This document shows, in pieces, positions 11,058 to 18,815 of a stretch of DNA of 64,000 nt. The notes below the pieces were generated by a model. It was not told where the DNA came from. It was given only the letters and a program-made list of their open reading frames with translations, and did not search any database. Location of the stretch: NCBI GenBank assembly GCA_030524175.1, contig JAUNHC010000006.1, positions 108,356-172,355 of the forward strand, written 5' to 3'. How positions within the stretch are numbered: position 1 is the first letter of the stretch; the number at the start of each line of letters is the position of its first letter. The translations under genes were made by a program, and so were the position numbers. This DNA comes from Eubacteriales bacterium (lineage in GTDB: Bacteria; Bacillota; Clostridia; Lachnospirales; Lachnospiraceae).

Positions 11058-11111
11058 TTGACATTCAGCAGTAAAGCATATATAATCCTTTTATATAAAT
11101 TAGTTATATAA
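11058..11111 (+). promoter_or_regulatory. Consensus promoter and AT-rich repeats before tetR-flavodoxin operon
   Basis: TTGACA (11058-11063) and TATAAT (11081-11086) are exactly 17 bp apart, a perfect sigma-A consensus. Just downstream are two copies of TTATATAA (11091-11098 and 11104-11111), each a palindrome, placed where a TetR-type repressor could block initiation. Autoregulation by the next gene is inferred. Confidence 0.7.
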
Positions 11112-11138
11112 TAAACTTATATATTTGGAGGAACAACA

Positions 11139-11714
11139 ATGCCGAAACAAAAAATCACAAAAGAAATGGTGGTGGATGCTGCTTTTGAGCTGGCAAGAGC
11201 CGGAGGAATGGAGCAGGTGATGGTAAAGAACATCGCAGAAAAGTTAGGCTGCTCTGTACAGCCAATCTATAGCTATTGTAAAAATATGGACGGACTTCGA
11301 AAGGATGTCACAGAACGGGCACGGCAGTTCATACAAAAATTTGTAGCTGCCCACATTGATAAAAATGACTTATTCCGCAGTACAGGCAGGGCATATATAC
11401 AAATTGCTAAAGAGGAACCCCATATTCTTAAAATGTTTATTTTCCAACAGCGTAAAAATATTTCTTCTTTGGACGATTTATATCAGTGTGAAGCAAGCCC
11501 CCAAATGGCACAAACCATAGCGGATGAGCTGAATATCACTGTAGAAAAAGCTAAACAGTTACATTTGAATATGCTGATCTATACCATTGGCATTGGCACT
11601 ATTTTTTCTGTGACAACCCCGGGGATACCCCCTGAGGAAATCTATTCCCAACAGGAAAATGCATATCGTGTTTTTTTAAGAGCAGCTTTGGAGGAGAATA
11701 ATGATGAACAATAA
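11139..11714 (+). CDS. TetR-family transcriptional regulator
   Basis: A 191-residue regulator. An N-terminal helix-turn-helix (VVDAAFELARAGGMEQVMVK, then IAEKLGCSVQPIYSYCKNMD) is followed by an all-helical ligand domain with a WHG-like middle region. TTGGAGG precedes the ATG. It overlaps the flavodoxin-like gene by 14 bp, so the two are translated together, and it probably controls their shared consensus promoter. The ligand is unknown; a redox- or quinone-related signal is a guess from the partner. Confidence 0.88.
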   Translation: MPKQKITKEMVVDAAFELARAGGMEQVMVKNIAEKLGCSVQPIYSYCKNMDGLRKDVTERARQFIQKFVAAHIDKNDLFRSTGRAYIQIAKEEPHILKMFIFQQRKNISSLDDLYQCEASPQMAQTIADELNITVEKAKQLHLNMLIYTIGIGTIFSVTTPGIPPEEIYSQQENAYRVFLRAALEENNDEQ

Positions 11715-12243
11715 AGTCTTAGTAGTGTATAAAAGTATCAGTGGATTTACCAGGAAATATGCAGAAATGATATCACAGGAAATTGACTGCACACTTATGG
11801 ATTTTAAAGAAGTGAATGAAACAACTATGTCAAACTTTGATACTGTTATTTTCGGCGGCAGGTTACATGCCGGAACAGTTGACGGGCTGAAAAATGCAAA
11901 AAAGCTTTTTATGCAGAGCAAAGCTTCACAATTCGTGGTATATGCCACCGGTGCCATGCCCAATGAATCCACAAAAGTAATCGAAGAAATGTGGGGTAAT
12001 AATCTCTCTCCTGAGGAACTCTCAGATATTCCCCATTTCTATATGCAAGGCGGCATATCCTACGAAAGACTGCCCTTGTCTGACAAACTGATGATGAAAA
12101 TATTCAGCGCTATGCTGAATAAGAAAAAAGATAAAACTGAAGACGAAAAACAAATGGCCCAGGCAATCTCCGGTTCTTACGACATTTCCTCCAAAGATTA
12201 TATTATGCCCCTGATTTCTTCCCTGAAATCCGGCAGGAAATAG
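11701..12243 (+). CDS. Flavodoxin-domain protein (HemG/menaquinone-dependent oxidase-like)
   Basis: A 180-residue flavodoxin-fold protein. The FMN phosphate loop is at the N terminus (VVYKSISGFTRKYAEMI), with further flavodoxin segments DTVIFGGRLHAGTVDGL and FVVYATGAMPNES. It lacks a signal peptide and ends in a basic, Lys-rich tail. Proteins like this are often labelled flavodoxin or protoporphyrinogen-oxidase-like, and the true partner is not clear. It overlaps tetR by 14 bp, and the ribosome site GGAGGAG lies inside tetR. Confidence 0.82.
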   Translation: MMNNKVLVVYKSISGFTRKYAEMISQEIDCTLMDFKEVNETTMSNFDTVIFGGRLHAGTVDGLKNAKKLFMQSKASQFVVYATGAMPNESTKVIEEMWGNNLSPEELSDIPHFYMQGGISYERLPLSDKLMMKIFSAMLNKKKDKTEDEKQMAQAISGSYDISSKDYIMPLISSLKSGRK

Positions 12244-12328
12244 CATACTTTATCCTCTATAGGTATGACAGTTTTTCACTGAATGATATCACCGTTACAT
12301 AAACAAACGTCTTATTTCGTTGGAAAAG

Positions 12329-12357
12329 CACGAAAAGCACGTCCCGGGCATAAACTA
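12329..12357 (+). promoter_or_regulatory. Candidate sigma-K/sigma-E type promoter of sigK
   Basis: GCATAAACTA (12348-12357) fits the mother-cell -10 pattern gCATAnnnTA. An AC at 12330-12331 lies 17 bp upstream, as expected for the sigma-K -35. It starts about 28 bp before the translation start. This suggests autoregulation by sigma-K; a good sigma-E -35 is not evident. Confidence 0.45.
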
Positions 12358-12384
12358 TATAGAAATCCCCTTTGAGGTGAAGAT

Positions 12385-12759
12385 TTGAAGACGTTCTTGA
12401 AACCTTTGACATTAGCCGAGGAAAAAACCTATCTTCAACGTTACCAGGGGGGCGACTTAGAAGCAAAGAATATCCTTATCGAACGTAACCTCCGTCTTGT
12501 GGCCCATGTGGTAAAAAAATACCAGGGCACTGACGAAGATTTGGATGATTTGATTTCCATCGGGACCATTGGACTGATCAAGGCAATTTCAACCTTTGAT
12601 GCAAATAAAGCCACAAGGCTGTCCACATATGCTGCCCGGTGTATTGATAATGCTATAGTTACCCAATGGCTCACAAGGTACATAAACTACTTTTTCACAT
12701 ACCATATCTTAAGGATATATCATCAGAAATGGTGGTGCCGGAACACTACACCACTATAA
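12385..12759 (+). CDS. sigK: Sporulation sigma factor sigma-K, N-terminal segment (interrupted by skin element)
   Basis: The N-terminal half of sigma-K, the late mother-cell RNA polymerase sigma factor. Residues 1-89 carry region 2: NLRLVAHVVKKY, DLISIGTIGLIKAISTFD and TRLSTYAARCIDN. At codon 90 (position 12652) the sequence turns into unrelated DNA and stops at 12759. The start is TTG at 12385, just after GAGGTGA; an in-frame TGA at 12373-12375 rules out a longer N terminus. There is therefore no inhibitory pro-sequence such as Bacillus subtilis pro-sigma-K has; Clostridioides difficile also lacks it. The rest of the gene lies at 21050-21411. In vegetative cells only this non-functional stub would be made. 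Confidence 0.93.
   Translation: MKTFLKPLTLAEEKTYLQRYQGGDLEAKNILIERNLRLVAHVVKKYQGTDEDLDDLISIGTIGLIKAISTFDANKATRLSTYAARCIDNAIVTQWLTRYINYFFTYHILRIYHQKWWCRNTTPL
12649..12652 (+). other. Left attachment core of the skin element
   Basis: AATG here (context TGATAATGCTATAG) matches AATG at 21046-21049 (context ATAGCAAATGAG). Joining upstream sequence through this AATG to AGCTTCTG at 21050 reads CIDN-ELLMMLR in frame, the normal sigma-K sequence. TGCTAT just inside this end and ATAGCA just inside the other form a short inverted repeat. Confidence 0.88.
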
Positions 12760-12770
12760 TTCTTAACCAA

Positions 12771-12800
12771 AAACCGGGACCTCCTCAGAGTTCCCGGTTT
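12771..12800 (-). terminator. Terminator of the skin-borne transporter operon
   Basis: The stem AAACCGGGA/TTCCCGGTTT is followed on the minus strand by TTTTT. It lies about 30 bp after the last cargo gene and insulates it from sigK, which is read in the opposite direction. Confidence 0.75.
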
Positions 12801-12833
12801 ATTGGATCAATTCAATATTTACTTATTTGAATA

Positions 12834-13325
12834 TCAGATATCACCCATACCTTCAAAGCCGTCCGTACCAAGCTCATCTACAGGCGTATCAGTATCTACA
12901 GGTTCTTCCTCAGGTTCCTCTACAACCGTCTGGACAAACTCAGAAAGATAAGCCTCCTCCGGGAGGTCTGCCAGAAGTGCAGGCATATTTAAAATGATAC
13001 CGTCCATATTTTGGGGAAGTTTCACCGCAAGTTCACGTGTCGTGGGTTCATCCCCTTTGTTTTCCGTAATCTCAACAGTCATTTTAAAGTTTGCGCCCAT
13101 CCAGGATGCCATGCCTCGCTCATCCGCTTTGAGCTTGGCGGCTCTCTCTTCTTTTACATAAACATCGATACGGTATGGAGTAGTATAGGTTTTTCCCTCA
13201 TACTCCGTTTCCACATTGTCGAAATAAACTGTATGGCCTCTGCCGATCACCATCATAGCAGCGGCGATCAACAGAAGGACAAGAACTGCCAGAACTCTGA
13301 TCAGGATTGTTTTTTTCTTACTCAT
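12834..13325 (-). CDS. Small membrane-anchored protein of the skin transporter operon
   Basis: A 163-residue protein. Its Lys-rich start and one hydrophobic segment (ILIRVLAVLVLLLIAAAMMVI, residues about 6-26) would anchor a beta-rich extracytoplasmic domain of about 100 residues, followed by an acidic tail (EEPEEEPVDTDTP). The start at 13325 is chosen because AAGGAGG lies 9 bp upstream; it overlaps the stop of the permease gene. I do not recognise a function. Similar small proteins accompany DUF3798-type transporters (possibly the group labelled DUF6672), so an accessory role in the transporter is inferred from position only. Confidence 0.75.
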   Translation of the reverse strand: MSKKKTILIRVLAVLVLLLIAAAMMVIGRGHTVYFDNVETEYEGKTYTTPYRIDVYVKEERAAKLKADERGMASWMGANFKMTVEITENKGDEPTTRELAVKLPQNMDGIILNMPALLADLPEEAYLSEFVQTVVEEPEEEPVDTDTPVDELGTDGFEGMGDI

Positions 13326-14454
13326 CTCCCTCATCCTCCTTCTGTGCTTCCTTCAGACCCTGTCCTACTCTGCTCTTTATCCTGCGCTTTTTGGTCTCAT
13401 ACATGGTGAGGGCAACTGTGATAACACCGTAGGATACAAATACACGGAAATACTCGCCGATCATGGAATCGCCTGTGATCTTCGTACCTGTAGAAGGCGC
13501 AACGATAAACATAAGATGAAACAGAATTACGCCAAGAAATACATTCTTGATGGATGCACGGTCTACGGAAGCACCGCCAATCAACAGAGCCGCTATACAG
13601 AACATACCAATCTGTGAATGAGCGGTATAGGTAGGCAGATTTCCCATATTCTGGATGTAAATGACCATACCGAAGCCTGCAAGCACTGTAGAAATAACGA
13701 TGGAAATAATACGTGTCCTGTCTACATTGATACCTGCGTCCCGTGCAACATCCATATCCTGGCCCACAGCCCTCATATCCTGGCCCAGCTTCGTTTTCCT
13801 GAACCACACAATGAACAGACAGAGTACACCGATAATAATAAAGGTAAGGACCGGAATCTTAACACCCTTTATGGTAACGCTCATCAGGTTATCAAGACAC
13901 TGCCGCATATTCAAAAGACTTACCGTATTCCGGATGCCGTAGCCTCTTGGAAGCCTGATGCTTGAATGCTTGATCGGGATGATAGATCCCATCAAATACA
14001 AAACAATAAGCTGATAGATACCATTGATAAAGAAGCTGATGATATAACTGGTGATCATCTCACGCCCCTTTGCCATATTCAATATCTTTCCGCAGAAAAT
14101 ACCAAGCACTACTGAAATCGGTATGGAAATGATCATAGCAAGGATAACGCCGGGTATTCCGTAAATCTGCCAGTCAGCCACGAAAATAAGGCCGATCTCA
14201 CCTGCCATAGCTCCCAGAGTCATACCAAAGTTCAGTCCCATTCCGGCCATAATGGGGATCAGCAAGCATAGAATGAGGAAAGTATTTCTTCCCATACGAG
14301 TCATAATCTCATTTAACAGATAGCTTGGAGAAAATCCGGATACCGGAATACATACAGCACAGATTATGATAAACATGATCGGTACAGGATTATCGGACAA
14401 AAATCTCCGCAGTTTTTTTCCAAAACTAACTTGTGTCGTCGTATTATTTTTCAT
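13318..14454 (-). CDS. ABC transporter permease, simple-sugar/nucleoside type (second)
   Basis: A 378-residue permease of the branched-chain/ribose (BPD_transp_2) superfamily with about ten membrane segments. It includes GMGLNFGMTLGAMAGEIGLIF and the conserved cytoplasmic loop KTKLGQDMRAVGQDMDVARD followed by AGINVDR. Its gene starts 4 bp inside the preceding permease, so the pair is translationally coupled and probably forms a heterodimeric channel. With the two-domain ATPase and the DUF3798 protein it makes a complete importer inside the skin element. The substrate is unknown. Confidence 0.88.
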   Translation of the reverse strand: MKNNTTTQVSFGKKLRRFLSDNPVPIMFIIICAVCIPVSGFSPSYLLNEIMTRMGRNTFLILCLLIPIMAGMGLNFGMTLGAMAGEIGLIFVADWQIYGIPGVILAMIISIPISVVLGIFCGKILNMAKGREMITSYIISFFINGIYQLIVLYLMGSIIPIKHSSIRLPRGYGIRNTVSLLNMRQCLDNLMSVTIKGVKIPVLTFIIIGVLCLFIVWFRKTKLGQDMRAVGQDMDVARDAGINVDRTRIISIVISTVLAGFGMVIYIQNMGNLPTYTAHSQIGMFCIAALLIGGASVDRASIKNVFLGVILFHLMFIVAPSTGTKITGDSMIGEYFRVFVSYGVITVALTMYETKKRRIKSRVGQGLKEAQKEDEGDE

Positions 14455-15524
14455 TTCGAGCCCTCCGTCCTTCTGGTCAAAGCATACAGAATCATACCGT
14501 TGGAAACAATGATTCGGATAACTTCGCTCACGTCCATATGAATGATAGAGTTCATAACAGTAGGGGTCATGGTTACAATACCCTGGAACAGGAAGGTCCC
14601 AATGATCACATTGGGGATGGATGCCTTATTTACGGAAGCACCGCCGATAAGGATTGCAGATACCGCCGGAAGGGCCATATAAAATGGTGCCATATAAATC
14701 TGTACGAACCCAAAGCCCTGCTCATAAACAAGAATACCTATAGCCGCCAGCCATGTAGACATGATTACGGAAATCATACGCATTTTATCTACGTTTACGC
14801 CTGCCGCCTTTGCAAATGTGGGATTTGAACCGGCAGCCGTCATGGCTGTACCTGTCTTAGTGTGGAAAAATGCCCACACTGCCACAGCCAGCACAGCAAA
14901 AAACAGAAGGTTGCCTACAGGGATGGAAAAGCTTCCGATGTCAATTTTCAGGAAATTTGACAGCACCTGTGCATAATAGCCTTCAAGAGAAATAGTAGTA
15001 CGTAAGCCTTTCCCGGACAGTCCCCAAACCATATTGGGAGCATGGAAAGGAAGCAGGATCCACATCATACACATAAAGGATACAGCCGAAAAGCCTACAT
15101 AGGTAGCGATCATCATCTCGCCGCCTTTAATCTTATTTAAAAGCCAGCCGTAGCCGCTTCCCAGAACAAGCGCAAATGGTGTGGCAAGAACAATGGCCAC
15201 GAAGAAGCTTAAGCCTCCCGTAAACCCAAGCTCGATGGACAACGTTGCGCCCAAAAGCCCGGAAATAATACCAAGAGGCAGACCGAAGTTCAATCCGCAG
15301 CCTGACTGGACCATTGGCACCATAGCCAGAACCAGAATGGCATTCCAGCCAAAACGGTTAATTACATTTGTTAATTGTGTGAAAATATTTGCTCCTACAA
15401 AAGGAGACGCAATAAAGAGCAGCAGAAGGAAACCGGCAATAATCAGTCTCGGCAGGCCGAAGCTTTCCATTAAGCCCCGAATGCGTCCGCCTGCTGTCTT
15501 CTCTTCAGAAGTTTTAGCGTTCAT
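14451..15524 (-). CDS. ABC transporter permease, simple-sugar/nucleoside type (first)
   Basis: A 357-residue permease of the same superfamily as its neighbour, with about nine or ten membrane segments. Matching landmarks are QSGCGLNFGLPLGIISG and TKTGTAMTAAGSNPTFAKAA followed by GVNVDKMR. It starts 10 bp after the ATPase gene and overlaps the next permease by 4 bp. The shared landmarks between the two permeases suggest an old duplication. Confidence 0.88.
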   Translation of the reverse strand: MNAKTSEEKTAGGRIRGLMESFGLPRLIIAGFLLLLFIASPFVGANIFTQLTNVINRFGWNAILVLAMVPMVQSGCGLNFGLPLGIISGLLGATLSIELGFTGGLSFFVAIVLATPFALVLGSGYGWLLNKIKGGEMMIATYVGFSAVSFMCMMWILLPFHAPNMVWGLSGKGLRTTISLEGYYAQVLSNFLKIDIGSFSIPVGNLLFFAVLAVAVWAFFHTKTGTAMTAAGSNPTFAKAAGVNVDKMRMISVIMSTWLAAIGILVYEQGFGFVQIYMAPFYMALPAVSAILIGGASVNKASIPNVIIGTFLFQGIVTMTPTVMNSIIHMDVSEVIRIIVSNGMILYALTRRTEGSK

Positions 15525-15534
15525 TTTATCCTCC

Positions 15535-17127
15535 TTATTTAACCTGGCTGATCATCAGCATACCAAACTTTTCTGATGACTCAGCAGCAGGAAGTATTCC
15601 GGCAACCTTACCGCCTGATACAATTGCAATCCTGTCACAGGTCTGTCTCAGTTCTTCCAGTTCAGACGAGATCACCACCACCGTAGCGCCGTTCTCCCGG
15701 TTGAATTTTTTGATGGCCTCCAGTACCAGGCTCTTAGCGCCTACGTCAATACCACGGGTAGGCTCTGATACGAACAGCAGCTTCGGTTCCATGGCAAAGG
15801 CTTTTGCCAGGCAGATTTTCTGCTGGTTTCCGCCGGAAAGCTCTCTGGCCTTCTGTTTGGAGCTTGTGCATTTGATCATAAAGCTTTCTATGTACTTTTC
15901 CGTAACATCATGGATGGCTTTTTCGTCTCTCCACTTAATAAGACCGCCTAAATAATTCTTCAGATACTTATTCTGCACCTGCATGGCCGGGAATGCAATA
16001 TTCCATTCCAGTGTCTCGTCAAGAAGCAGACCTACGCTTCTTCTGTCCTCGGAAACAAAGGCAATAGAGGAATCCAGGCACTTTCTTGGGTTGTTCAGGG
16101 GAATCTCCTGCCCGTTAAAGGTGATCGTTCCGCCTGCATCGTACAGCCCCATGATGCCGTTAGGGATTCCAAGCTTCCCTTGTCCTGCCAGACCGCCGAT
16201 ACCCAGGATTTCTCCTTCTTTAATATCAAGATCCACATTCCGCACTGTCTCGCCGGGCATATCAACCCACAGCTTACGGACTGTCATGATATTAGGCGCA
16301 TCTGTCCTTATTTTTGCTTCTTTATTTGCAGCAGCTGAACCCACGTCACGGCCAACCATCCATTTGGTGATTTCCTCCACATTGGTTTCTTTGGATTCAA
16401 CATCTTTGACAACATAACCGTCACGCATAACAAGAACACGGTTGCACACAGACAAGATTTCATGCAAACGGTGTGTGATGAAAACAACGGAAATCCCTTT
16501 TGCCGACATGTTGCGGATAGATTCCAGCAAAGCGTCCGCTTCTTTTTCTGTCAAAACGGCTGTCGGCTCATCCAGAATCAACAGTTTCAAATTCTCTTTG
16601 CTAAGCTCTCTGGCGATTTCAGTAAACTGCTTATGCCCTACAGGCATACTATTGATGGGCATGTCCGCATCAATCTGAAAGCCCATCTTGTCAATAGCCT
16701 CTGCTGCGGTTTCCCCCATCTGGCCGCGGTTCAGCGTATCCAGACGATCACCGAACACTTCTGAAAGTACGTTTTTCTTCTTCTGCTCTCTGTTGAGCAC
16801 GATATTTTCTGTTGCGGTAAATCCCGGAATCAGCGAAAATTCCTGATGAACCATGCCGACCCCTGCCGCAAGAGCGTCAAAAGGCGTATTAAACTGAACC
16901 TTTTCTCCATTGATCAGGACATCACCTTCATACCCTCCGGTTTCTCTGATCACATCCATACCAAAAAGAATCTTCATCAGGGTACTTTTACCGGCTCCAT
17001 TCTCACCTACAAGACCAAGGACTTCTCCCTCTTCCAGCTTGAAATTGATGTCTGACAGTACCTGATTTTCGAAGAAACTTTTTTTAACGTTTTTCATCTC
17101 CAATAACGGAGCTTCGTTATTCTTCAT
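15535..17127 (-). CDS. Two-domain ABC transporter ATPase, sugar/nucleoside type
   Basis: A 530-residue duplicated ATPase like RbsA/MglA/YufO. Domain 1 has Walker A GENGAGKSTLMK, Walker B LLILDEPTAVL and a degenerate signature (ARELSKENLK). Domain 2 has a degenerate Walker A (GGLAGQGKLG, with no Ser/Thr after Lys), the signature LSGGNQQKICLAKAF and Walker B LLFVSEPTRGID. This asymmetry is normal for the class. It energises the two permeases downstream. It is separated from the binding-protein gene by about 380 bp that holds two repeat copies and a hairpin. Confidence 0.92.
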   Translation of the reverse strand: MKNNEAPLLEMKNVKKSFFENQVLSDINFKLEEGEVLGLVGENGAGKSTLMKILFGMDVIRETGGYEGDVLINGEKVQFNTPFDALAAGVGMVHQEFSLIPGFTATENIVLNREQKKKNVLSEVFGDRLDTLNRGQMGETAAEAIDKMGFQIDADMPINSMPVGHKQFTEIARELSKENLKLLILDEPTAVLTEKEADALLESIRNMSAKGISVVFITHRLHEILSVCNRVLVMRDGYVVKDVESKETNVEEITKWMVGRDVGSAAANKEAKIRTDAPNIMTVRKLWVDMPGETVRNVDLDIKEGEILGIGGLAGQGKLGIPNGIMGLYDAGGTITFNGQEIPLNNPRKCLDSSIAFVSEDRRSVGLLLDETLEWNIAFPAMQVQNKYLKNYLGGLIKWRDEKAIHDVTEKYIESFMIKCTSSKQKARELSGGNQQKICLAKAFAMEPKLLFVSEPTRGIDVGAKSLVLEAIKKFNRENGATVVVISSELEELRQTCDRIAIVSGGKVAGILPAAESSEKFGMLMISQVK

Positions 17128-17162
17128 AATTTTTCATTCCTTGTCCAAGAATCTTATTTTAC

Positions 17163-17246
17163 TATGAAAGTCCCGTACAGCAGCCATGAGACGGCGCATG
17201 CTTGCATGCAGAGTCTTATGGATATCGGACGGGCTAACCCGTATGA
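17163..17246. repeat. 84-bp repeat, copy A (inside skin element)
   Basis: It begins TATGAAAGTCCCGTACAGCA and ends GCTAACCCGTATGA. Its middle holds a hairpin (GCGCATGC/GCATGC with flanking GAGAC/GTCTT). It matches copy B (17357-17440) closely over all 84 bp and copy C (53656-53713) over the first 58 bp. No convincing ORF lies in it. Confidence 0.8.
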
Positions 17247-17356
17247 GCAAGGAGGCCGACAGGCCGGATCGCGAATACGGGTGGCGATTGCGGGAACGCG
17301 TAAGCGCGGAGCAATCGGCTTTCATGATTGGTGATGTCTGCGTCAGCAGACATATC

Positions 17357-17440
17357 TACGAAAGTCCCGTACGGCAGCCGTGAGACGGCGCATGCCTGCA
17401 TGCAGCGTCTCATGGATGTCGGACGGGCTAACCCATATGA
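17357..17440. repeat. 84-bp repeat, copy B (inside skin element)
   Basis: A direct repeat of copy A, 110 bp downstream, beginning TACGAAAGTCCCGTACGGCA. The stem GAGACGGCGCATGC with GCATGCAGCGTCTC is nearly perfect here. Between A and B are further small hairpins, such as ATGTCTGC/GCAGACAT (17334-17352). Both copies sit between the binding-protein and ATPase genes of the skin cargo operon. Confidence 0.8.
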
Positions 17441-17454
17441 TTTCCGAAAAGAAC

Positions 17455-17476
17455 GGGGAGGAAAATTTTCCTCCCC
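17455..17476 (-). terminator. Perfect GC-rich hairpin after the skin binding-protein gene
   Basis: A 22-bp perfect palindrome (GGGGAGGAAAA and its complement) lies 35 bp after the DUF3798-type gene, followed on the minus strand by TTCTTTT. It is probably a partial terminator that keeps binding-protein expression above that of the downstream genes. Confidence 0.65.
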
Positions 17477-17510
17477 ATCTTGCTTGAATCATGACTAAAC
17501 TGAGAACAGT

Positions 17511-18716
17511 TTATTTAACGGTGAAGTATTTTTCTGGAACCTCAACCTCTGTAGAACCCATGAAATGTCCGGGATCACCCATAATATAGGTATCCTGGTA
17601 GATCAAGAATGTGTTGTCGGATTTCACGCCTGTCTCAGCGTTTGTATAGTTGGAACCATTCCAGTTTGCTTCGCCTGAGAAAACGGTGTATGCTTCAGAA
17701 ACATCATCGATTTCATCAATTTCGCTCTCGCCGTTGAGAACGTTCATAGCGTGCTGTGCAAGACCTGCAGATGTAACATATCCGTAGGAGTATGCCCATG
17801 TTCCGAAGTGGTCAGCACCGCCTTTTTCACAGATGGTTTTTTCAACTTTTGCAAGAATCTTGGAGAAATCGCCTGCTTCTTCAGTAAGGTCGATTCCTAA
17901 TGCTCCCGGGTATCCCATCAGCGGAGACGGAAGATCGGCTTCAATAAAATATCCGCCGTATTCAAGAAGCTGTTTCAGCAACGGCTCTGTATGAGCATCG
18001 TTGGTACAGAAGTAAGCAGCGTTCTCTCCGTATTTCTCAACCCATTCCGGAACCTTCTCAAGAATGTAAGCCTGTGCGCCTGCAACGCCAACGTCAGATG
18101 TCGGGTCCGGAGCAGTCTCAAGTACGAATTTCATACCAAACTCTTCACATGCAGCCTTCATGATGGCAACACGGCGGCTCATTGTTTCATAAGCCATATG
18201 TCTTGGGAAAGAAATATGTACAAATGTGTCACATCCCAGCTCATGAGCTGTTCTGATGATCAGATATCCACGTGCAACGAAGTCATTGTTTACAACCAAG
18301 TCAGCAGCGCTTCCGATTTCCGGAAGGTCCTCGTGGGACTCGCCTGCGATACAAAGGATGTCAGGACGTCTCTCTTTAATCTGACGGAAAGCTTCTGTTG
18401 TTCCGGGAACTGCCTGGTTTACAACGATTGCCTTCATATCAGGATCGTCAGACAGGTTTACGATTGTCTGAATAGTTGTTTCCAGCTCTTCTGTAAAGTT
18501 GTCAGGATAGATGGCGAGCTTAACCATATCTTCCCCATACATTTTCTGGAATTCCTCCGCACCGCGGCGGTCATCTTCTGACTGGGAAACAGAACCGGTT
18601 ACAATACCGATCTTATAATCCGCTTCCTCAGCTTCAGCTTTTACGCTTATGCTTGGCACTACTAACATAGAAACTGCCATAGCTAAGCTTAAGAGTGTTG
18701 CCATTACCTTCTTCAT
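17511..18716 (-). CDS. DUF3798-type substrate-binding protein of the skin transporter
   Basis: A 401-residue exported protein. The signal peptide (MKKVMATLLSLAMAVSMLVV) ends near SVKAEA, without a lipobox cysteine. The mature domain is a periplasmic-binding fold of the BMP/LacI type: YKIGIVTGSVSQSEDDRRGA, VNQAVPGTTEAFRQI, DILCIAGE and AYFCTNDAHTEPLLKQLLE. I recognise it as a DUF3798-like protein, whose ligand is not established. The start at 18716 is preferred because TTGGAGGAG lies about 8 bp upstream. It leads the skin cargo operon behind a promoter with a palindromic operator. Confidence 0.85.
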   Translation of the reverse strand: MKKVMATLLSLAMAVSMLVVPSISVKAEAEEADYKIGIVTGSVSQSEDDRRGAEEFQKMYGEDMVKLAIYPDNFTEELETTIQTIVNLSDDPDMKAIVVNQAVPGTTEAFRQIKERRPDILCIAGESHEDLPEIGSAADLVVNNDFVARGYLIIRTAHELGCDTFVHISFPRHMAYETMSRRVAIMKAACEEFGMKFVLETAPDPTSDVGVAGAQAYILEKVPEWVEKYGENAAYFCTNDAHTEPLLKQLLEYGGYFIEADLPSPLMGYPGALGIDLTEEAGDFSKILAKVEKTICEKGGADHFGTWAYSYGYVTSAGLAQHAMNVLNGESEIDEIDDVSEAYTVFSGEANWNGSNYTNAETGVKSDNTFLIYQDTYIMGDPGHFMGSTEVEVPEKYFTVK

Positions 18717-18786
18717 TGCTCTCTTCTCCTCCAATTTTCTTAATAAAATTAGAAATTGCTGTACTACACAATTCCTTGTTCCTTTG

Positions 18787-18815
18787 ATAATACATTACTT
18801 TAATGTATTAGTCAA
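18787..18815 (-). promoter_or_regulatory. Promoter of the skin cargo operon with palindromic operator
   Basis: On the minus strand TTGACT (18810-18815) and TATTAT (18787-18792) are 17 bp apart. The spacer is almost entirely a perfect 9-3-9 inverted repeat, AATACATTA/TAATGTATT (18789-18809). A dimeric repressor bound here would block RNA polymerase. No regulator gene lies in the element, so it must be chromosomal. Confidence 0.75.

Noticed and set aside
12385-12759. sigK 5' part as an ordinary truncated pseudogene
   Set aside because: The matching 3' part, a shared core and a recombinase at the far end make a programmed element far more likely than decay.
17134-17325. Frames containing M-RRL-AAVRDFHSK on the minus strand, also at 53498-53692
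   Set aside because: The shared peptide arises because both read through the 84-bp DNA repeat; there is no ribosome site and no conserved continuation.
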